A stretch of 64,000 bases of DNA from Bacteroidota bacterium (GCA_017860295.1 JAFNAS010000005.1:124001-188000), one strand, 5' to 3'. Counted from the first letter of the stretch, positions 1-9,137 are shown. The notes: generated by a model from the letters alone, not told the origin. Numbers and translations are program-made.

Positions 1-1
1 C

Positions 2-442
2 ACATTGGTTGAGCATACTCAATATACCCTTGAGAAAAATTTTATAGAAGCTGCCGCTATAGATGGATTCTGGTTTTCAATCAAGAGAAATTTATTTAAT
101 GAGATTGCGTTTGACGAAAAACTCCATGAAGGATTTCATTTTTATGATATGGATATTTCTATGCAGGTCATTTCAAATAATTATAAAATTATTATTGTAA
201 TGGATATTCTTATTGAACATTTTTCATATGGAAACGGAGGAACCGGATTTAAATCTGCTCAAAAACGATTTTTCAAAAAATGGGAACGAGAACTTCCTGT
301 TATCAAAGGCATCAATCTCTCCAACCAAGAAGCTCGAACCATAACCGATAGAATAGTTCGACGCAAACGGAACCAAAACACTGTCTATAAGTTTTTTAAG
401 AGAATTTACCTAACCCTAAACCAAACAGCTAAAAATGAATAA
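2..442 (+). CDS. Glycosyltransferase (StrF/GT2-like), C-terminal part
   Basis: The gene enters from the left edge; the reading frame is open to the first bases, so the N-terminus and real start are outside the window. The visible 146 or so codons contain a block around residues 20-50 (GFWFSIKR, FDE, GFHFYDMDIS) that resembles the C-terminal half of GT-A enzymes of the StrF/Glyco_tranf_2_5 kind, where the DxD-like pair binds the nucleotide sugar and metal. The 3' end overlaps the next glycosyltransferase by 8 bp, so the two are translationally coupled in a surface polysaccharide operon. Sugar and acceptor cannot be predicted. Family assignment rests on a short fragment. Confidence 0.7.
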   Translation, partial: TLVEHTQYTLEKNFIEAAAIDGFWFSIKRNLFNEIAFDEKLHEGFHFYDMDISMQVISNNYKIIIVMDILIEHFSYGNGGTGFKSAQKRFFKKWERELPVIKGINLSNQEARTITDRIVRRKRNQNTVYKFFKRIYLTLNQTAKNE

Positions 443-1454
443 TCAAATATTTAAAGTTTCAATTGTTATGGCTACGTATAATGGTAGTATATATATAAAA
501 GAACAATTGGAATCAATCGTCAATCAAACTTATCCTATTTTTGAGATTATCATTCAGGATGATTGTTCGACGGATTCTACCTGGGAAATTCTGCAGGAAT
601 ACGAAAAAAGATATTCCATGATCCGTTTAGACAGAAATAGCCAAAATCTGAAAGCTCATGATACTTTTAAAATTGCAATTAAAAAAGCAAAAGGCGATTA
701 TATTGCCCCTTCTGACCAGGACGATATATGGGAACCGAATAAGATTGAAACATTTATAAATGCAATTGACAATAAATTAATGGTATATTCCCAATCACAG
801 ATTTTATATCCGGACAATGATCGGCAAGATTCTTTTGAATTATATAATCCGTACATTACATTTGAAAAGTTGGTTTTTGACAACCCTTTTCTTGGACATG
901 CCTTGATGTTTCATAAATCATTGCTCCCTTTATTTCTTAAAAACCACAACCGGTATATTTCTTTTGATCATATGATCGCATTATATTGTGTTTGCAAAAA
1001 GTCATATAAAATTACCAATAAAAAATTGCAAATATGGAGAAGACATGATAATGTTTGCACGCAATCTGTGAAGTATAGCGAAAACAATAGCGTATACTCA
1101 CCACTTTCCAGCTATCACAAATTCTTTCATGCAATGAGAATGCTCCTACAAGGGAAGAAATCGCCGGCTATTGCAAAAGCATACGAAGCCAGGACTGAAT
1201 TTTTGGCAACTATCCTACAAGATAAAGAGACCAACTATACACATTCCTCCGTATTGACAAAACTTACACATTCAATCTCCCGCCAAACCTTTCTTAGTTA
1301 TTGTTACGCAGGCATTCTATGCATGATATTAAGAAAGAATTTGACGGAACCTTTGTCTGATAGAAATTTAAAGAATTTATTAGCCAGTTATTTTTTTGTA
1401 TTTCGATACCCTTTTATATACTGGTATGATGTACATGCTTTAGACTGCTTATAA
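435..1454 (+). CDS. Glycosyltransferase family 2 (rhamnosyltransferase-like)
   Basis: This 339-residue protein begins with the GT2 signature IVMATYN (residues 10-16), followed by DDCSTDST and a DQDD acidic cluster at residues 94-97 that would bind the metal and nucleotide sugar. The N-terminal 220 residues form the GT-A fold; the C-terminal part has no clear membrane anchor, so a soluble or peripheral enzyme acting at the inner face of the cytoplasmic membrane is likely. It resembles enzymes annotated as alpha-L-Rha rhamnosyltransferases, but the donor sugar is not proven by sequence. It overlaps the upstream gene by 8 bp and is followed after 1 bp by another GT2 gene. Confidence 0.88.
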   Translation: MNNQIFKVSIVMATYNGSIYIKEQLESIVNQTYPIFEIIIQDDCSTDSTWEILQEYEKRYSMIRLDRNSQNLKAHDTFKIAIKKAKGDYIAPSDQDDIWEPNKIETFINAIDNKLMVYSQSQILYPDNDRQDSFELYNPYITFEKLVFDNPFLGHALMFHKSLLPLFLKNHNRYISFDHMIALYCVCKKSYKITNKKLQIWRRHDNVCTQSVKYSENNSVYSPLSSYHKFFHAMRMLLQGKKSPAIAKAYEARTEFLATILQDKETNYTHSSVLTKLTHSISRQTFLSYCYAGILCMILRKNLTEPLSDRNLKNLLASYFFVFRYPFIYWYDVHALDCL

Positions 1455-1455
1455 T

Positions 1456-2373
1456 ATGACATACAAAATATTTGTAATTATTGTAACACATAATGGAACT
1501 CTGTGGTACGAACGTTGCTTCAATAGCCTGCGTTTATCAACACTTCCTGTGCATACGGTAGTGGTTGACAATGCCTCTACAGATGATACAGCAAACTATA
1601 TTACATCAAACTTCCCGGAGATACAGTTAATCCAGTCTGAAGTCAATTTAGGATTCGGTCAGGGAAACAATAAAGGAATTCGCTATGCTGTAGAGAATGG
1701 TGCTAATTATGTATTTCTATTAAATCAGGATGCATGGATAGAACAAGACACAATAGAACAGCTTGTTGACATATCGAAACGGCATCCCGAATATGGCATT
1801 CTAAGCCCCCTTCATCTCAATGCATCCAAGACCGGAATTGAAGAGGGGCTGATGCATTATATTGCAGATTATAAAACTACATCTCCTCAATTCATTGAGG
1901 ACTTATATTTTCAGCGATTATCTGAAATTTATCCTACAAATTATGTCAATGCTGCCGCCTGGTTGTTGCCTCGCAATACTTTAGAAATCGTGGGTGGCTT
2001 CGATCCCATCTTTTTCCATTACGGAGAAGATGATAATTATATGCAAAGGGTACGATTTCACAAAATGAAAATCGGTCTATGTCCTCTGGTAACTATCTGT
2101 CACGATACCGAAAGAAGGGAAATAAAAAAGCATTTTAAGAATATATCATCTCTGACCTGTTTATTAGTAAAACTGGCTGATATCAACGCAAAATCAAGCT
2201 CCCGTCATTTCATTTTGTTTAGCATTAGAAAAGCTATACAAAAGGCTCTGAAACTGAAATTAAAAGAGACAAGTATATTGTTTATCCAAGCCTCTTTCGT
2301 CTTCAGGGTTAGAAAAAGAATCCATGCAAGTAAAGTTCAAAATAAGAAAAGAGTTTCTTCCTGGTTAAACTAG
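1456..2373 (+). CDS. Glycosyltransferase family 2
   Basis: A 305-residue GT2 enzyme: IIVTHNG near residues 8-14, VVVDNASTDDT, then NQDA at residues 90-93 as the DxD-type site and a GGFDPIFFHYGEDDNY motif typical of the acceptor/catalytic half of rhamnosyltransferase-like GT2 proteins. It likely adds one sugar to a lipid-linked repeat unit in the cytoplasm. The start codon lies directly behind the previous stop, and the next gene begins 8 bp after its stop, which indicates one transcript. Sugar specificity cannot be read from the sequence. Confidence 0.88.
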   Translation: MTYKIFVIIVTHNGTLWYERCFNSLRLSTLPVHTVVVDNASTDDTANYITSNFPEIQLIQSEVNLGFGQGNNKGIRYAVENGANYVFLLNQDAWIEQDTIEQLVDISKRHPEYGILSPLHLNASKTGIEEGLMHYIADYKTTSPQFIEDLYFQRLSEIYPTNYVNAAAWLLPRNTLEIVGGFDPIFFHYGEDDNYMQRVRFHKMKIGLCPLVTICHDTERREIKKHFKNISSLTCLLVKLADINAKSSSRHFILFSIRKAIQKALKLKLKETSILFIQASFVFRVRKRIHASKVQNKKRVSSWLN

Positions 2374-2381
2374 CAATTACT

Positions 2382-3353
2382 ATGACAATCCATCTTGCCC
2401 CCATCATTCTTTTTTCCTTCAATCGTCCACTACACACTCAAAAAGTATTGGAAGCATTGCGACAAAATGAACTGTCAGCATCTAGTCATCTGATTGTTTT
2501 TACAGACGGGCCAAAACCGGATGCATCTAGCGAACAATTAGAACAGATTGAAACTGTTCGCCAGATTGTACAAAAGGAGAAATGGTGTGGCAGTGTGGAA
2601 TATCATTTTGCCGATAAAAACATTGGCTGCCGCAATTCGATTATACAAGGATTAACAGAAGTCTTCTCACGCTTCGAAGCAGCCATTATTTTGGAGGATG
2701 ATATCGTAACTGCACCCTCCTTTCTCACGTTCATGAATAGATGCCTGACCTTTTATAAAGACTATGAGGCAGTATTCTCCATCAGTGGAAGAACTCTACC
2801 CGAAGAGAAGTTTCATTTGCCGGAAGATTATTCCTACGATGCCTTTATTTCTCTTCGTCAGTTGAATTCCGGATGGGCAACCTGGAAAGATCGATGGAAA
2901 AAAATAGACTGGAGTCTCTCCTTTATAGATGAACTACTGGCAAACCCTGCTATGTGCAAAGCCTATTCAAGAGGTGGAGATGATTTGATTCCGATGTTGC
3001 TGGATCAGAAAGAAGGACGAAGTGATGCCTGGGACATACAATTCACGTATAATCAATTCCGGCAGCATGCAGTTTCCATCATCCCCCGGTATTCGTATAC
3101 CGACAATATAGGAGGAGACGGTAGCGGAACTCATCATCCAAAAGATGGAGACCAACTCCATTTCGACTTATCAAAGGCAATCTCGAATCCTCATTTGCCG
3201 GAAGTAATCTACGAAGATGACCGTATTATCAATGCCTTTTACAATGTGTATTGTGCAAAAAAGCGACCGGTCTGGAAGAAAATGATTAACCGAATTTGCC
3301 GAGTATTGGGAGCAAAGAATCTGTTTATTATCAAAAAAAAGATCTATGCCTGA
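2382..3353 (+). CDS. GT-A type glycosyltransferase, HlpA/GNT-I-like
   Basis: A 323-residue protein beginning APIILFSFNRP, followed by FTDGPKP and the acidic triad LEDD (residues 104-107), a layout typical of the GT-A enzymes annotated as hemolytic protein HlpA-like or GNT-I-like. A later block, LNSGWATWKDRW, is a strongly conserved family signature. No signal peptide or membrane span is visible. It sits in the middle of the glycosyltransferase operon and its end overlaps the next gene by 8 bp. Role: addition of a sugar during surface polysaccharide assembly; donor unknown. Confidence 0.82.
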   Translation: MTIHLAPIILFSFNRPLHTQKVLEALRQNELSASSHLIVFTDGPKPDASSEQLEQIETVRQIVQKEKWCGSVEYHFADKNIGCRNSIIQGLTEVFSRFEAAIILEDDIVTAPSFLTFMNRCLTFYKDYEAVFSISGRTLPEEKFHLPEDYSYDAFISLRQLNSGWATWKDRWKKIDWSLSFIDELLANPAMCKAYSRGGDDLIPMLLDQKEGRSDAWDIQFTYNQFRQHAVSIIPRYSYTDNIGGDGSGTHHPKDGDQLHFDLSKAISNPHLPEVIYEDDRIINAFYNVYCAKKRPVWKKMINRICRVLGAKNLFIIKKKIYA

Positions 3354-4608
3354 AGATTTAAAAATACTATTCCTTAACCATTCAGACACCAATGGAGGCG
3401 CGGCAAAAGCAGCCTACCGACTGTTTTGCGGTTTACGGGATAAAGGACTTCGCGTACAAATGCTAGTTCGCGAAAAACACTCGAATGATCCGGATGTATT
3501 CTGCTGCTTTGATTATAACCGAACGGGTTGGCTGGGAAAGATGGATCGCTTCATTTGGAAAATTAAAAACCGGATACAAAAAGAGAAATGGAAGAAATAT
3601 CCCGATCGCGAAGCTGCATTTCTAAATGATCTCAACAACATTTCTCTGCAACGAGCCCTAAGACAACTCGATTTCGACATTCTACATCTTCACTTTGTTG
3701 CCAATCGATTTCTTAATCTGAAAGAACTTCCCAAAATCGGCAAACCGGTGGTATGGACTCTGCACGATTGTTGGCCTTTTACGGCCATCTGCCATTATTT
3801 TGATACGTGCAACCGATATCAGCAACAATGCGGAAAATGTCCGATGCTTCACTCGACAGAAGAATACGACTTTACACATACCATTTGGGTGCAGAAAAAA
3901 AAGATATATGGTCATCTCCGGATGCATATCGTGCCCCCCAGTAGATGGATGGGCTCTTGTGCTGAAAAAAGTTCTCTTTTATCAACCTTTCCCGTCTCCG
4001 TAATTCCGAACTGTATCGATACGGATCGTTATCATCCCCAGAATAAGGAAAAAATCAGGATAGAGTTAGGTTTGAATCCATCAAAGACATATATCCTTTT
4101 TGGAGCATACAATGCAATTGAGGATATACGCAAAGGGTATCATCTGCTACTCGAAGCATTAAGCCTTATTCACAACAATCATACAATTGATTTTGAGCTG
4201 ATAATTTTCGGCGCAGAACAATTGAATCAAAATGATATTCCATTTCAAATTCATAACTTTGGCGTGGTAAATAATGAATCTCAACTGATAAGACTATATC
4301 AAGCAGCCGACGCAATGGTAGTACCGTCTCTCTCTGAAAATTTATCGAACACCATTCTGGAAAGTATGGCCTGCGGAACTCCGGTTGCGGCTTTCAATAT
4401 CGGAGGAAACGGAGATATGATTGGACACATGGAAAATGGCTATCTGGCAACCCCCTTTTCTACTACCGATTTGGCAGATGGGATTTGCTGGTGTATCGAA
4501 AACGAAAAGAAAATAACAGAAATGGTTCGCCATAAAGCAGAAAAGCACTTTTCTATTGAGCGTATAACCCAGAACTACCTTCAAATATATCAAACAATAG
4601 CGACGTGA
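3346..4608 (+). CDS. Glycosyltransferase family 4 (group 1)
   Basis: A 420-residue GT-B enzyme. The N-terminus has the glycine-rich loop NHSDTNGGAAKAAYRL, and the C-terminal domain has the EX7E motif (E331 and E339 in SENLSNTILE) followed by SMACGTPV, which contacts the donor nucleotide sugar in GT4 retaining enzymes. A Cys-rich insert (CHYFDTCNRYQQQCGKCP, about residues 150-167) resembles the WcaC-like colanic acid branch and may bind metal. It overlaps its upstream neighbour by 8 bp and its downstream neighbour by 4 bp. Substrate unknown. Confidence 0.88.
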   Translation: MPEDLKILFLNHSDTNGGAAKAAYRLFCGLRDKGLRVQMLVREKHSNDPDVFCCFDYNRTGWLGKMDRFIWKIKNRIQKEKWKKYPDREAAFLNDLNNISLQRALRQLDFDILHLHFVANRFLNLKELPKIGKPVVWTLHDCWPFTAICHYFDTCNRYQQQCGKCPMLHSTEEYDFTHTIWVQKKKIYGHLRMHIVPPSRWMGSCAEKSSLLSTFPVSVIPNCIDTDRYHPQNKEKIRIELGLNPSKTYILFGAYNAIEDIRKGYHLLLEALSLIHNNHTIDFELIIFGAEQLNQNDIPFQIHNFGVVNNESQLIRLYQAADAMVVPSLSENLSNTILESMACGTPVAAFNIGGNGDMIGHMENGYLATPFSTTDLADGICWCIENEKKITEMVRHKAEKHFSIERITQNYLQIYQTIAT

Positions 4609-5708
4609 AATATTTAAATATTCTTTTGCTCTCTTTGATTACGTTCTCTATCTGCGAGGCCGAACAAATCAACATCGTGTTTCGTTACGATGATGTAGTG
4701 CTTCGTAATGACTCTACGGATATAAAAGTGATTCAACTTTTCCAGCAGCATAACATACCGCTTGTTCTGGGAGTGATACCTTGTGATATTAACGAAAAGA
4801 CAATACTCGATCCTCTAAGCTCATTTTTATTAATGCTAAAAGAGTCTGTTCGCAAAGGAGACATAGAAATTGCGCTGCATGGATTAACCCATCAAAAAAT
4901 GACGCCCTATGGAGAATTCAAAGGATTGAGCTTTGAAGAGCAAAATCGAAGAATAAAAAAAGGGAAACACTTTTTGGACTCAATTTTTAGAGAACCGGTC
5001 ATTACCTATATTCCCCCGTGGAACGCACACGACGAAAATACAGTAAAGGCTCTGAAGGAAAACGGAATCTCTATCGTCTCCTCCTCCATCTACGATGTCT
5101 GGACTGAAGCCACTTACTATCCCATGAGCACGGCAGATTTTCATGAAATGGAGGGATTAGTCTTGAATAATCAGATATTTGGTGGTATTGGAGTCGTAAT
5201 GATGCACAGGTATGACTTCACGGAAAACAAAGCGCTAAATGAACTTGACAAGGCGCTTACTCTCCTAAAACAAAATCCATCGGTACGTTTTTATACCTTC
5301 CGGCAATTAAAAAAAGAAGGAATCTTTATCAACTCTATTCAATCGAAAGACCTGATGAGGCAAAATTTGCTGAGCAAAATTCTCCATCAAAAGGGCATCT
5401 TTATTTCGCCGAAAGATATTACCATGATCAAATTGTTAAATGCACTGATCTATCTGTTACTGTTTTACCTAGTATACATGATCGCGCAAGCAGTAATGTT
5501 AAAGAAACATCGACACAATAGTATTCAGACAGTAGTCTTAACTTGTGCCGGCATTTTGGTCTTTTGTTCCACTTGGTTCTACTGGTGGGGTCCGCTAAAA
5601 TTGGCACTGTGCACTTTGCTGTTTGCCGTGATCTTAACCTGGATATTTCGGTTGTTCAAGGTATATGATTTTGTGGTCAATATCACTATTTCAAAGAAAA
5701 CTCTGTAA
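4605..5708 (+). CDS. Membrane-anchored polysaccharide deacetylase-like protein (DUF2334)
   Basis: A 367-residue protein with an N-terminal signal peptide (first 18-20 residues), a NodB/DUF2334-like domain and a hydrophobic C-terminal third with about three membrane segments (roughly residues 272-297, 305-322 and 325-348). The metal-site motifs of the fold are visible: RYDD (D29, D30), HGLTH (H92, H96) and YIPPWN. This family hydrolyses N- or O-acetyl groups on polysaccharides. The domain should face the periplasm, so it may trim acetyl groups from the polymer made by the surrounding glycosyltransferases. It overlaps the GT4 gene by 4 bp (ATGA). Activity is inferred from motifs only. Confidence 0.72.
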   Translation: MKYLNILLLSLITFSICEAEQINIVFRYDDVVLRNDSTDIKVIQLFQQHNIPLVLGVIPCDINEKTILDPLSSFLLMLKESVRKGDIEIALHGLTHQKMTPYGEFKGLSFEEQNRRIKKGKHFLDSIFREPVITYIPPWNAHDENTVKALKENGISIVSSSIYDVWTEATYYPMSTADFHEMEGLVLNNQIFGGIGVVMMHRYDFTENKALNELDKALTLLKQNPSVRFYTFRQLKKEGIFINSIQSKDLMRQNLLSKILHQKGIFISPKDITMIKLLNALIYLLLFYLVYMIAQAVMLKKHRHNSIQTVVLTCAGILVFCSTWFYWWGPLKLALCTLLFAVILTWIFRLFKVYDFVVNITISKKTL

Positions 5709-5814
5709 TACTCACAAAGACATCCATTGGAGGATTCGGTGGTAAAAAACTGATTTGTAAAAACGACAGACAAAAGTATTGCAGATAACACATCAAAATA
5801 AAAACCATAATTGG

Positions 5815-7272
5815 ATGAAACTACTGATATCAAAGACTAATCGCCTATTGTCGATTTGTTGGATACTATTTGTACTGATAGTGTCAGTATTACTCTTTTT
5901 TATTGTATATCGTGCAGCTTGGGGACTCGGAGATGACATGCAATTACTGAAATCAACGGCCGTTGGCAAGCTCATGCTTTATATGCATGGAGATTCTGGA
6001 CGTTTTTCTCCTCTTGCGCTGTTTGACTTTAATGTTCTATTATTGATTCCAAAAGGCAATACACTCATAGCTCATTATCTATTAATGGCTGTCAGTTATA
6101 TTGTGTTTATTTCTTTATCATTATTGTTTTATCATCGGATTATATCAGAATGTATAAATTTCAAAGCACCAAAAGAGTTGCTTCTTCTTTTATTTGGCCT
6201 TTTTATTCTATTGAAAGTATATCCGCTATTTATCAGCATTGTATTTCCTGAGAGAATGTTGATCATTTTACTGACTGCATTTATGATTTCATACATCTAT
6301 TGGATAAAAACCAATAAATTTATTTACGCCATCTTGATTATCGTCTCTACCTTATGTTCAACCTATACCAAAGAACCCGTTTCTATTGCATTATGTGTTT
6401 TTGGAACTGTAATTTTATTATTTAACTATAAAGCATTAACCTTACAACAGAAAGTCCTAAATTTGTTTTTGTGTATCAACATGATTATTTTTTTATTGCT
6501 TTATTACTTTATTGGATATCGTCATGCAGACATAATCTACTACCAACAATTAGACTTCAGTGCTTTACCCTATATCGAAATAATAAATCGGGTTTTTCGG
6601 AGTCATAAAATTTTGTTCCTATTTTATGGCATATTCTGTATTCGAGCGTATTATTTTATAGTTAAGAAAGAAAGAAATCAGGTATACTACGATGCACTTC
6701 TTGTAAGTGGCATCACATATTCTCTTATACTTATATACCTAAAGCTTCATTTTTCGCATTACTATTTCACGGTAATCGTACTCTGTATGCCTTCTTTGAT
6801 AATTAATGCATTAAAATATTACAAACTAAAAACTGGAATTGTATTGATTTTATCCACCTGCATTCTGATCATGTTTACATATACATATCACTATATCAAA
6901 GAGAGTCAAACAGAAAGAGCTACATTTACGGCTTGTACATCGCGTTTAATCGATGATATTGAAAAGGGATATGATGTTATCTGGTATAATACTGCAATTA
7001 CTACCAAGTCTTCAGTTCCAACAGTAAATGATGCAAAAAAAGCGAGTTTAGAATACTATATAAATTATAGCATGAAGAACAATAGGCATTATCAACTATT
7101 AGCAGGTGATGGTCAAAATCAATCGACCAATCATTTTATTTTACTTTACGCTATCGAGAATAACAATGTTGCTGAAATTAAAAATGGGTTTGAGGCCTTG
7201 GTTCACAACAACAAACTTTATTTATCGGATAGTTTTGACGGCATTAATGTCTATAAGCAAACACAACCATGA
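5815..7272 (+). CDS. Polytopic membrane protein, possible GT-C enzyme or polymerase
   Basis: A 485-residue, strongly hydrophobic protein with about ten membrane segments and a soluble C-terminal tail of about 110 residues. An in-frame TTG at 5779 would add 12 polar residues; I prefer the ATG at 5815 because the first membrane segment follows within ten residues. Early GDDMQ and a charged loop after the first span recall GT-C glycosyltransferases, which carry acidic catalytic residues in the first periplasmic loop, but no family motif is decisive. The position inside a polysaccharide operon suggests a lipid-linked sugar transferase or a Wzy-like polymerase. The gene is more AT-rich than its neighbours, as is common for such genes. 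Confidence 0.75.
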   Translation: MKLLISKTNRLLSICWILFVLIVSVLLFFIVYRAAWGLGDDMQLLKSTAVGKLMLYMHGDSGRFSPLALFDFNVLLLIPKGNTLIAHYLLMAVSYIVFISLSLLFYHRIISECINFKAPKELLLLLFGLFILLKVYPLFISIVFPERMLIILLTAFMISYIYWIKTNKFIYAILIIVSTLCSTYTKEPVSIALCVFGTVILLFNYKALTLQQKVLNLFLCINMIIFLLLYYFIGYRHADIIYYQQLDFSALPYIEIINRVFRSHKILFLFYGIFCIRAYYFIVKKERNQVYYDALLVSGITYSLILIYLKLHFSHYYFTVIVLCMPSLIINALKYYKLKTGIVLILSTCILIMFTYTYHYIKESQTERATFTACTSRLIDDIEKGYDVIWYNTAITTKSSVPTVNDAKKASLEYYINYSMKNNRHYQLLAGDGQNQSTNHFILLYAIENNNVAEIKNGFEALVHNNKLYLSDSFDGINVYKQTQP

Positions 7273-8111
7273 AACTCACCATCATCACTATCAACCGCAA
7301 CAACGCTTCCGGTCTGCAAAAGACCATAAAAAGTGTCTTCTCCCAGACTTCGCAAGAGTTTGAATACATTGTGATTGATGGCGCCTCAACTGATGGCAGC
7401 AAGGAAATTATAGAACATTTTTCTTCTCACCATCTCACTTCCTCACCATCTCACTTCCTAAGATGGATTAGCGAACCCGACAATGGCATTTACAACGCCA
7501 TGAACAAGGGAATCCGCATGGCTAAGGGAGAATATGTCCAGTTTTTGAATTCAGGAGATATTTTGGTAGCCAACAATGTTACGGAAAAGATGCTACGTCA
7601 ATTGTCAATTGTCAATTGTCAATTGTCAATTATTTATGGGAATATGCTAAAATCACTACCGAAAGGTATTTTGCGTGACCGGGGATTTGCAGGACGACAA
7701 CCCACCCTACTTGATTTTTATATCGGAACATTAAATCATTCACCGGCCTATATCCAACGCTCCCTGTTTGATAAATACGGTTTATATGACGAACAGTTGA
7801 AAATCGTTTCCGACTGGAAATGGTATTTGCAAGCAATTATCTTTGGAGGAGAACAAATTGCTTATGTTAATATCGACGTAACGCTGTTTGATATGAACGG
7901 TATCAGTACCATTAATGTCGCCCAGGACAGATCGGAACGTCAACAGGTACTACAATCCTTATTGCCTACAACTATTCTGGAGGATTACGAAAAACATGCA
8001 TTCTCGATCGAACAGATGCAACGCATCAAACGCTATACATTTGCAAATAAATTAGTTTGGTGGATAGAACGTGGCTTATTCAAATGGGAGACATGGAAAC
8101 ACATTAGATAA
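7269..8111 (+). CDS. Glycosyltransferase family 2 (WcaA-like) with intragenic repeats
   Basis: A 280-residue GT2 enzyme: IITINRNN at the N-terminus, VIDGASTDGS, SEPDNGIYNAMNKG and the NSGDI acidic site, the usual order for WcaA-like transferases that use nucleotide sugars in the cytoplasm. It overlaps the upstream gene by 4 bp. Two oddities interrupt the otherwise standard fold: a 16-bp unit present twice (7427-7458), encoding a Ser/His-rich insert just before SEPDNG, and five exact copies of a 7-bp unit (7597-7631), encoding a Leu-Ser-Ile-Val-Asn-Cys-Gln pattern. Neither unit length is a multiple of three, so copy-number change would shift the frame. As written, the frame is intact to the stop. 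Confidence 0.85.
   Translation: MKLTIITINRNNASGLQKTIKSVFSQTSQEFEYIVIDGASTDGSKEIIEHFSSHHLTSSPSHFLRWISEPDNGIYNAMNKGIRMAKGEYVQFLNSGDILVANNVTEKMLRQLSIVNCQLSIIYGNMLKSLPKGILRDRGFAGRQPTLLDFYIGTLNHSPAYIQRSLFDKYGLYDEQLKIVSDWKWYLQAIIFGGEQIAYVNIDVTLFDMNGISTINVAQDRSERQQVLQSLLPTTILEDYEKHAFSIEQMQRIKRYTFANKLVWWIERGLFKWETWKHIR
7427..7458 (+). repeat. 16-bp direct tandem duplication inside a glycosyltransferase gene
   Basis: TCACCATCTCACTTCC occurs twice back to back. The unit is itself built from 8-bp half-units (CTCACCAT and CTCACTTC). It lies between the GASTDGS and SEPDNG motifs of the GT2 gene and adds a Ser/His-rich stretch. Loss or gain of one unit changes the frame. Confidence 0.95.
7597..7631 (+). 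repeat. Heptanucleotide tandem repeat (GTCAATT x5), intragenic
   Basis: Five perfect adjacent copies of GTCAATT lie within the GT2 coding sequence. Seven bases is not a multiple of three, so slippage by one or two units truncates the protein and slippage by three restores the frame. This is the hallmark of a contingency locus. Confidence 0.95.
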
Positions 8112-8186
8112 GAAGATGATTTCCTCATCCCTTATTTTTGATTTCTAATCTCTGGTACCTGATCCCCTGCCCCTAATTTTAAACAA

Positions 8187-8216
8187 AGCCGTCCCCACCC
8201 TGCGGCAGAAACGGCT
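8187..8216 (+). terminator. Possible terminator hairpin after the polysaccharide operon
   Basis: AGCCGT and ACGGCT are complementary across an 18-nt G+C-rich loop that can pair further, 75 bp behind the GT2 stop. No U-tract follows on the plus strand (TATAAAATAG), so intrinsic termination is uncertain. Confidence 0.35.
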
Positions 8217-8303
8217 ATAAAATAGTTGCTTTGTGTTTGGTATAATGTTTGAGAGAAGAGCTGTCACAGACACGACGTATCACTAATCATTCAACTACAT
8301 TTT

Positions 8304-8357
8304 TTATTCGTGTAGATTCGTGAAATTTGTGTCCCTGATTTCAGATTCGTGTCTGAG
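8304..8357. repeat. Degenerate ATTCGTG-type repeats
   Basis: The motif ATTCGTG recurs three times (ATTCGTGTAG, ATTCGTGAAA, ATTCGTGTCT) with a fourth diverged copy between them (TTTGTGTC). It sits in the convergent gap between the GT2 gene and the fibronectin III gene. It looks like non-coding repeat debris; no function is apparent. Confidence 0.5.
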
Positions 8358-8377
8358 ACCTCTCTGAGTACCCATTA

Positions 8378-9001
8378 TCAGGAGACGTAGCAGCTTACCA
8401 CTTCCACGCTCCAGACACGTCGCGGATCGGAACCGACGCCTGCCACCTGCAGCGAAAAGGTTTGTCCCAAATCCAGTCCGCTCACAACAGCCTTGCTCTT
8501 GGTTGTCGTTGTAATTTGATACACACTTTCCGTCGTTTTTGGATTCTTCGTGCAACGTACTTCGTACGAATGTGCATGATCTACCACGTCCCAGCTTAAT
8601 TCCAACGAACCGGAAATCTTACCTTGCTTTACCTGCACGTTAATCGGTTGATCGAGCAAACCTACCGGAGAAGGTTTCTGAATCACATCAAAACCTGTGC
8701 TCAAAATTTTCGATTCGTCACCGCCGCTCAAATCCTGCACTTTATAAGCTACAGTATGAAGTGTATTTTCCAAAGCAGCTCTGGCGTTTCTTTTTTGTAC
8801 CGTCAGTTGCTTGTTGCCCGAATTCATTTTAGTCAGTAGATCAAGCAACGCATTACTCTCGCTCCGAATCTGCGTAGCCACTGTGGCTAACGAAGCAAAA
8901 TCGGGATTGTCTGTTAAACCATCGGATATGGAATTTGCTTTTACACACAATCCATTATCCGTGAAGTTGTGACTCGAAAAATCAGTACTAACTTTTGCCA
9001 T
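8378..9001 (-). CDS. Fibronectin type III domain protein, no signal peptide
   Basis: A 207-residue protein with two parts: an alpha-helical N-terminal half (residues 1-105, rich in Asn, Thr and Ser with short helices) and a C-terminal fibronectin III-like beta sandwich (about 112-205; SLELSWDVVDHAHSYEVR, VSGLDLGQTFSLQVAGVG). There is no signal peptide or lipobox, so the N-terminus does not predict export; a non-classical route or a cytoplasmic scaffold role remains possible. Similar small FnIII proteins are common hypothetical proteins in Bacteroidota. It is transcribed away from the 21-bp palindromic array. Function unknown. Confidence 0.75.
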   Translation of the reverse strand: MAKVSTDFSSHNFTDNGLCVKANSISDGLTDNPDFASLATVATQIRSESNALLDLLTKMNSGNKQLTVQKRNARAALENTLHTVAYKVQDLSGGDESKILSTGFDVIQKPSPVGLLDQPINVQVKQGKISGSLELSWDVVDHAHSYEVRCTKNPKTTESVYQITTTTKSKAVVSGLDLGQTFSLQVAGVGSDPRRVWSVEVVSCYVS

Positions 9002-9137
9002 AGTAATAAAATTTTAAATGATTCAACGTTTCAAAGCAACTATGTAGACTATACAGAAAAACCAGTATAACGATTGAACGTTCAGTTGATGCAATGCTCA
9101 TAAGCCCAAATTAGATCCAATTCTAATGAATTGCCGA

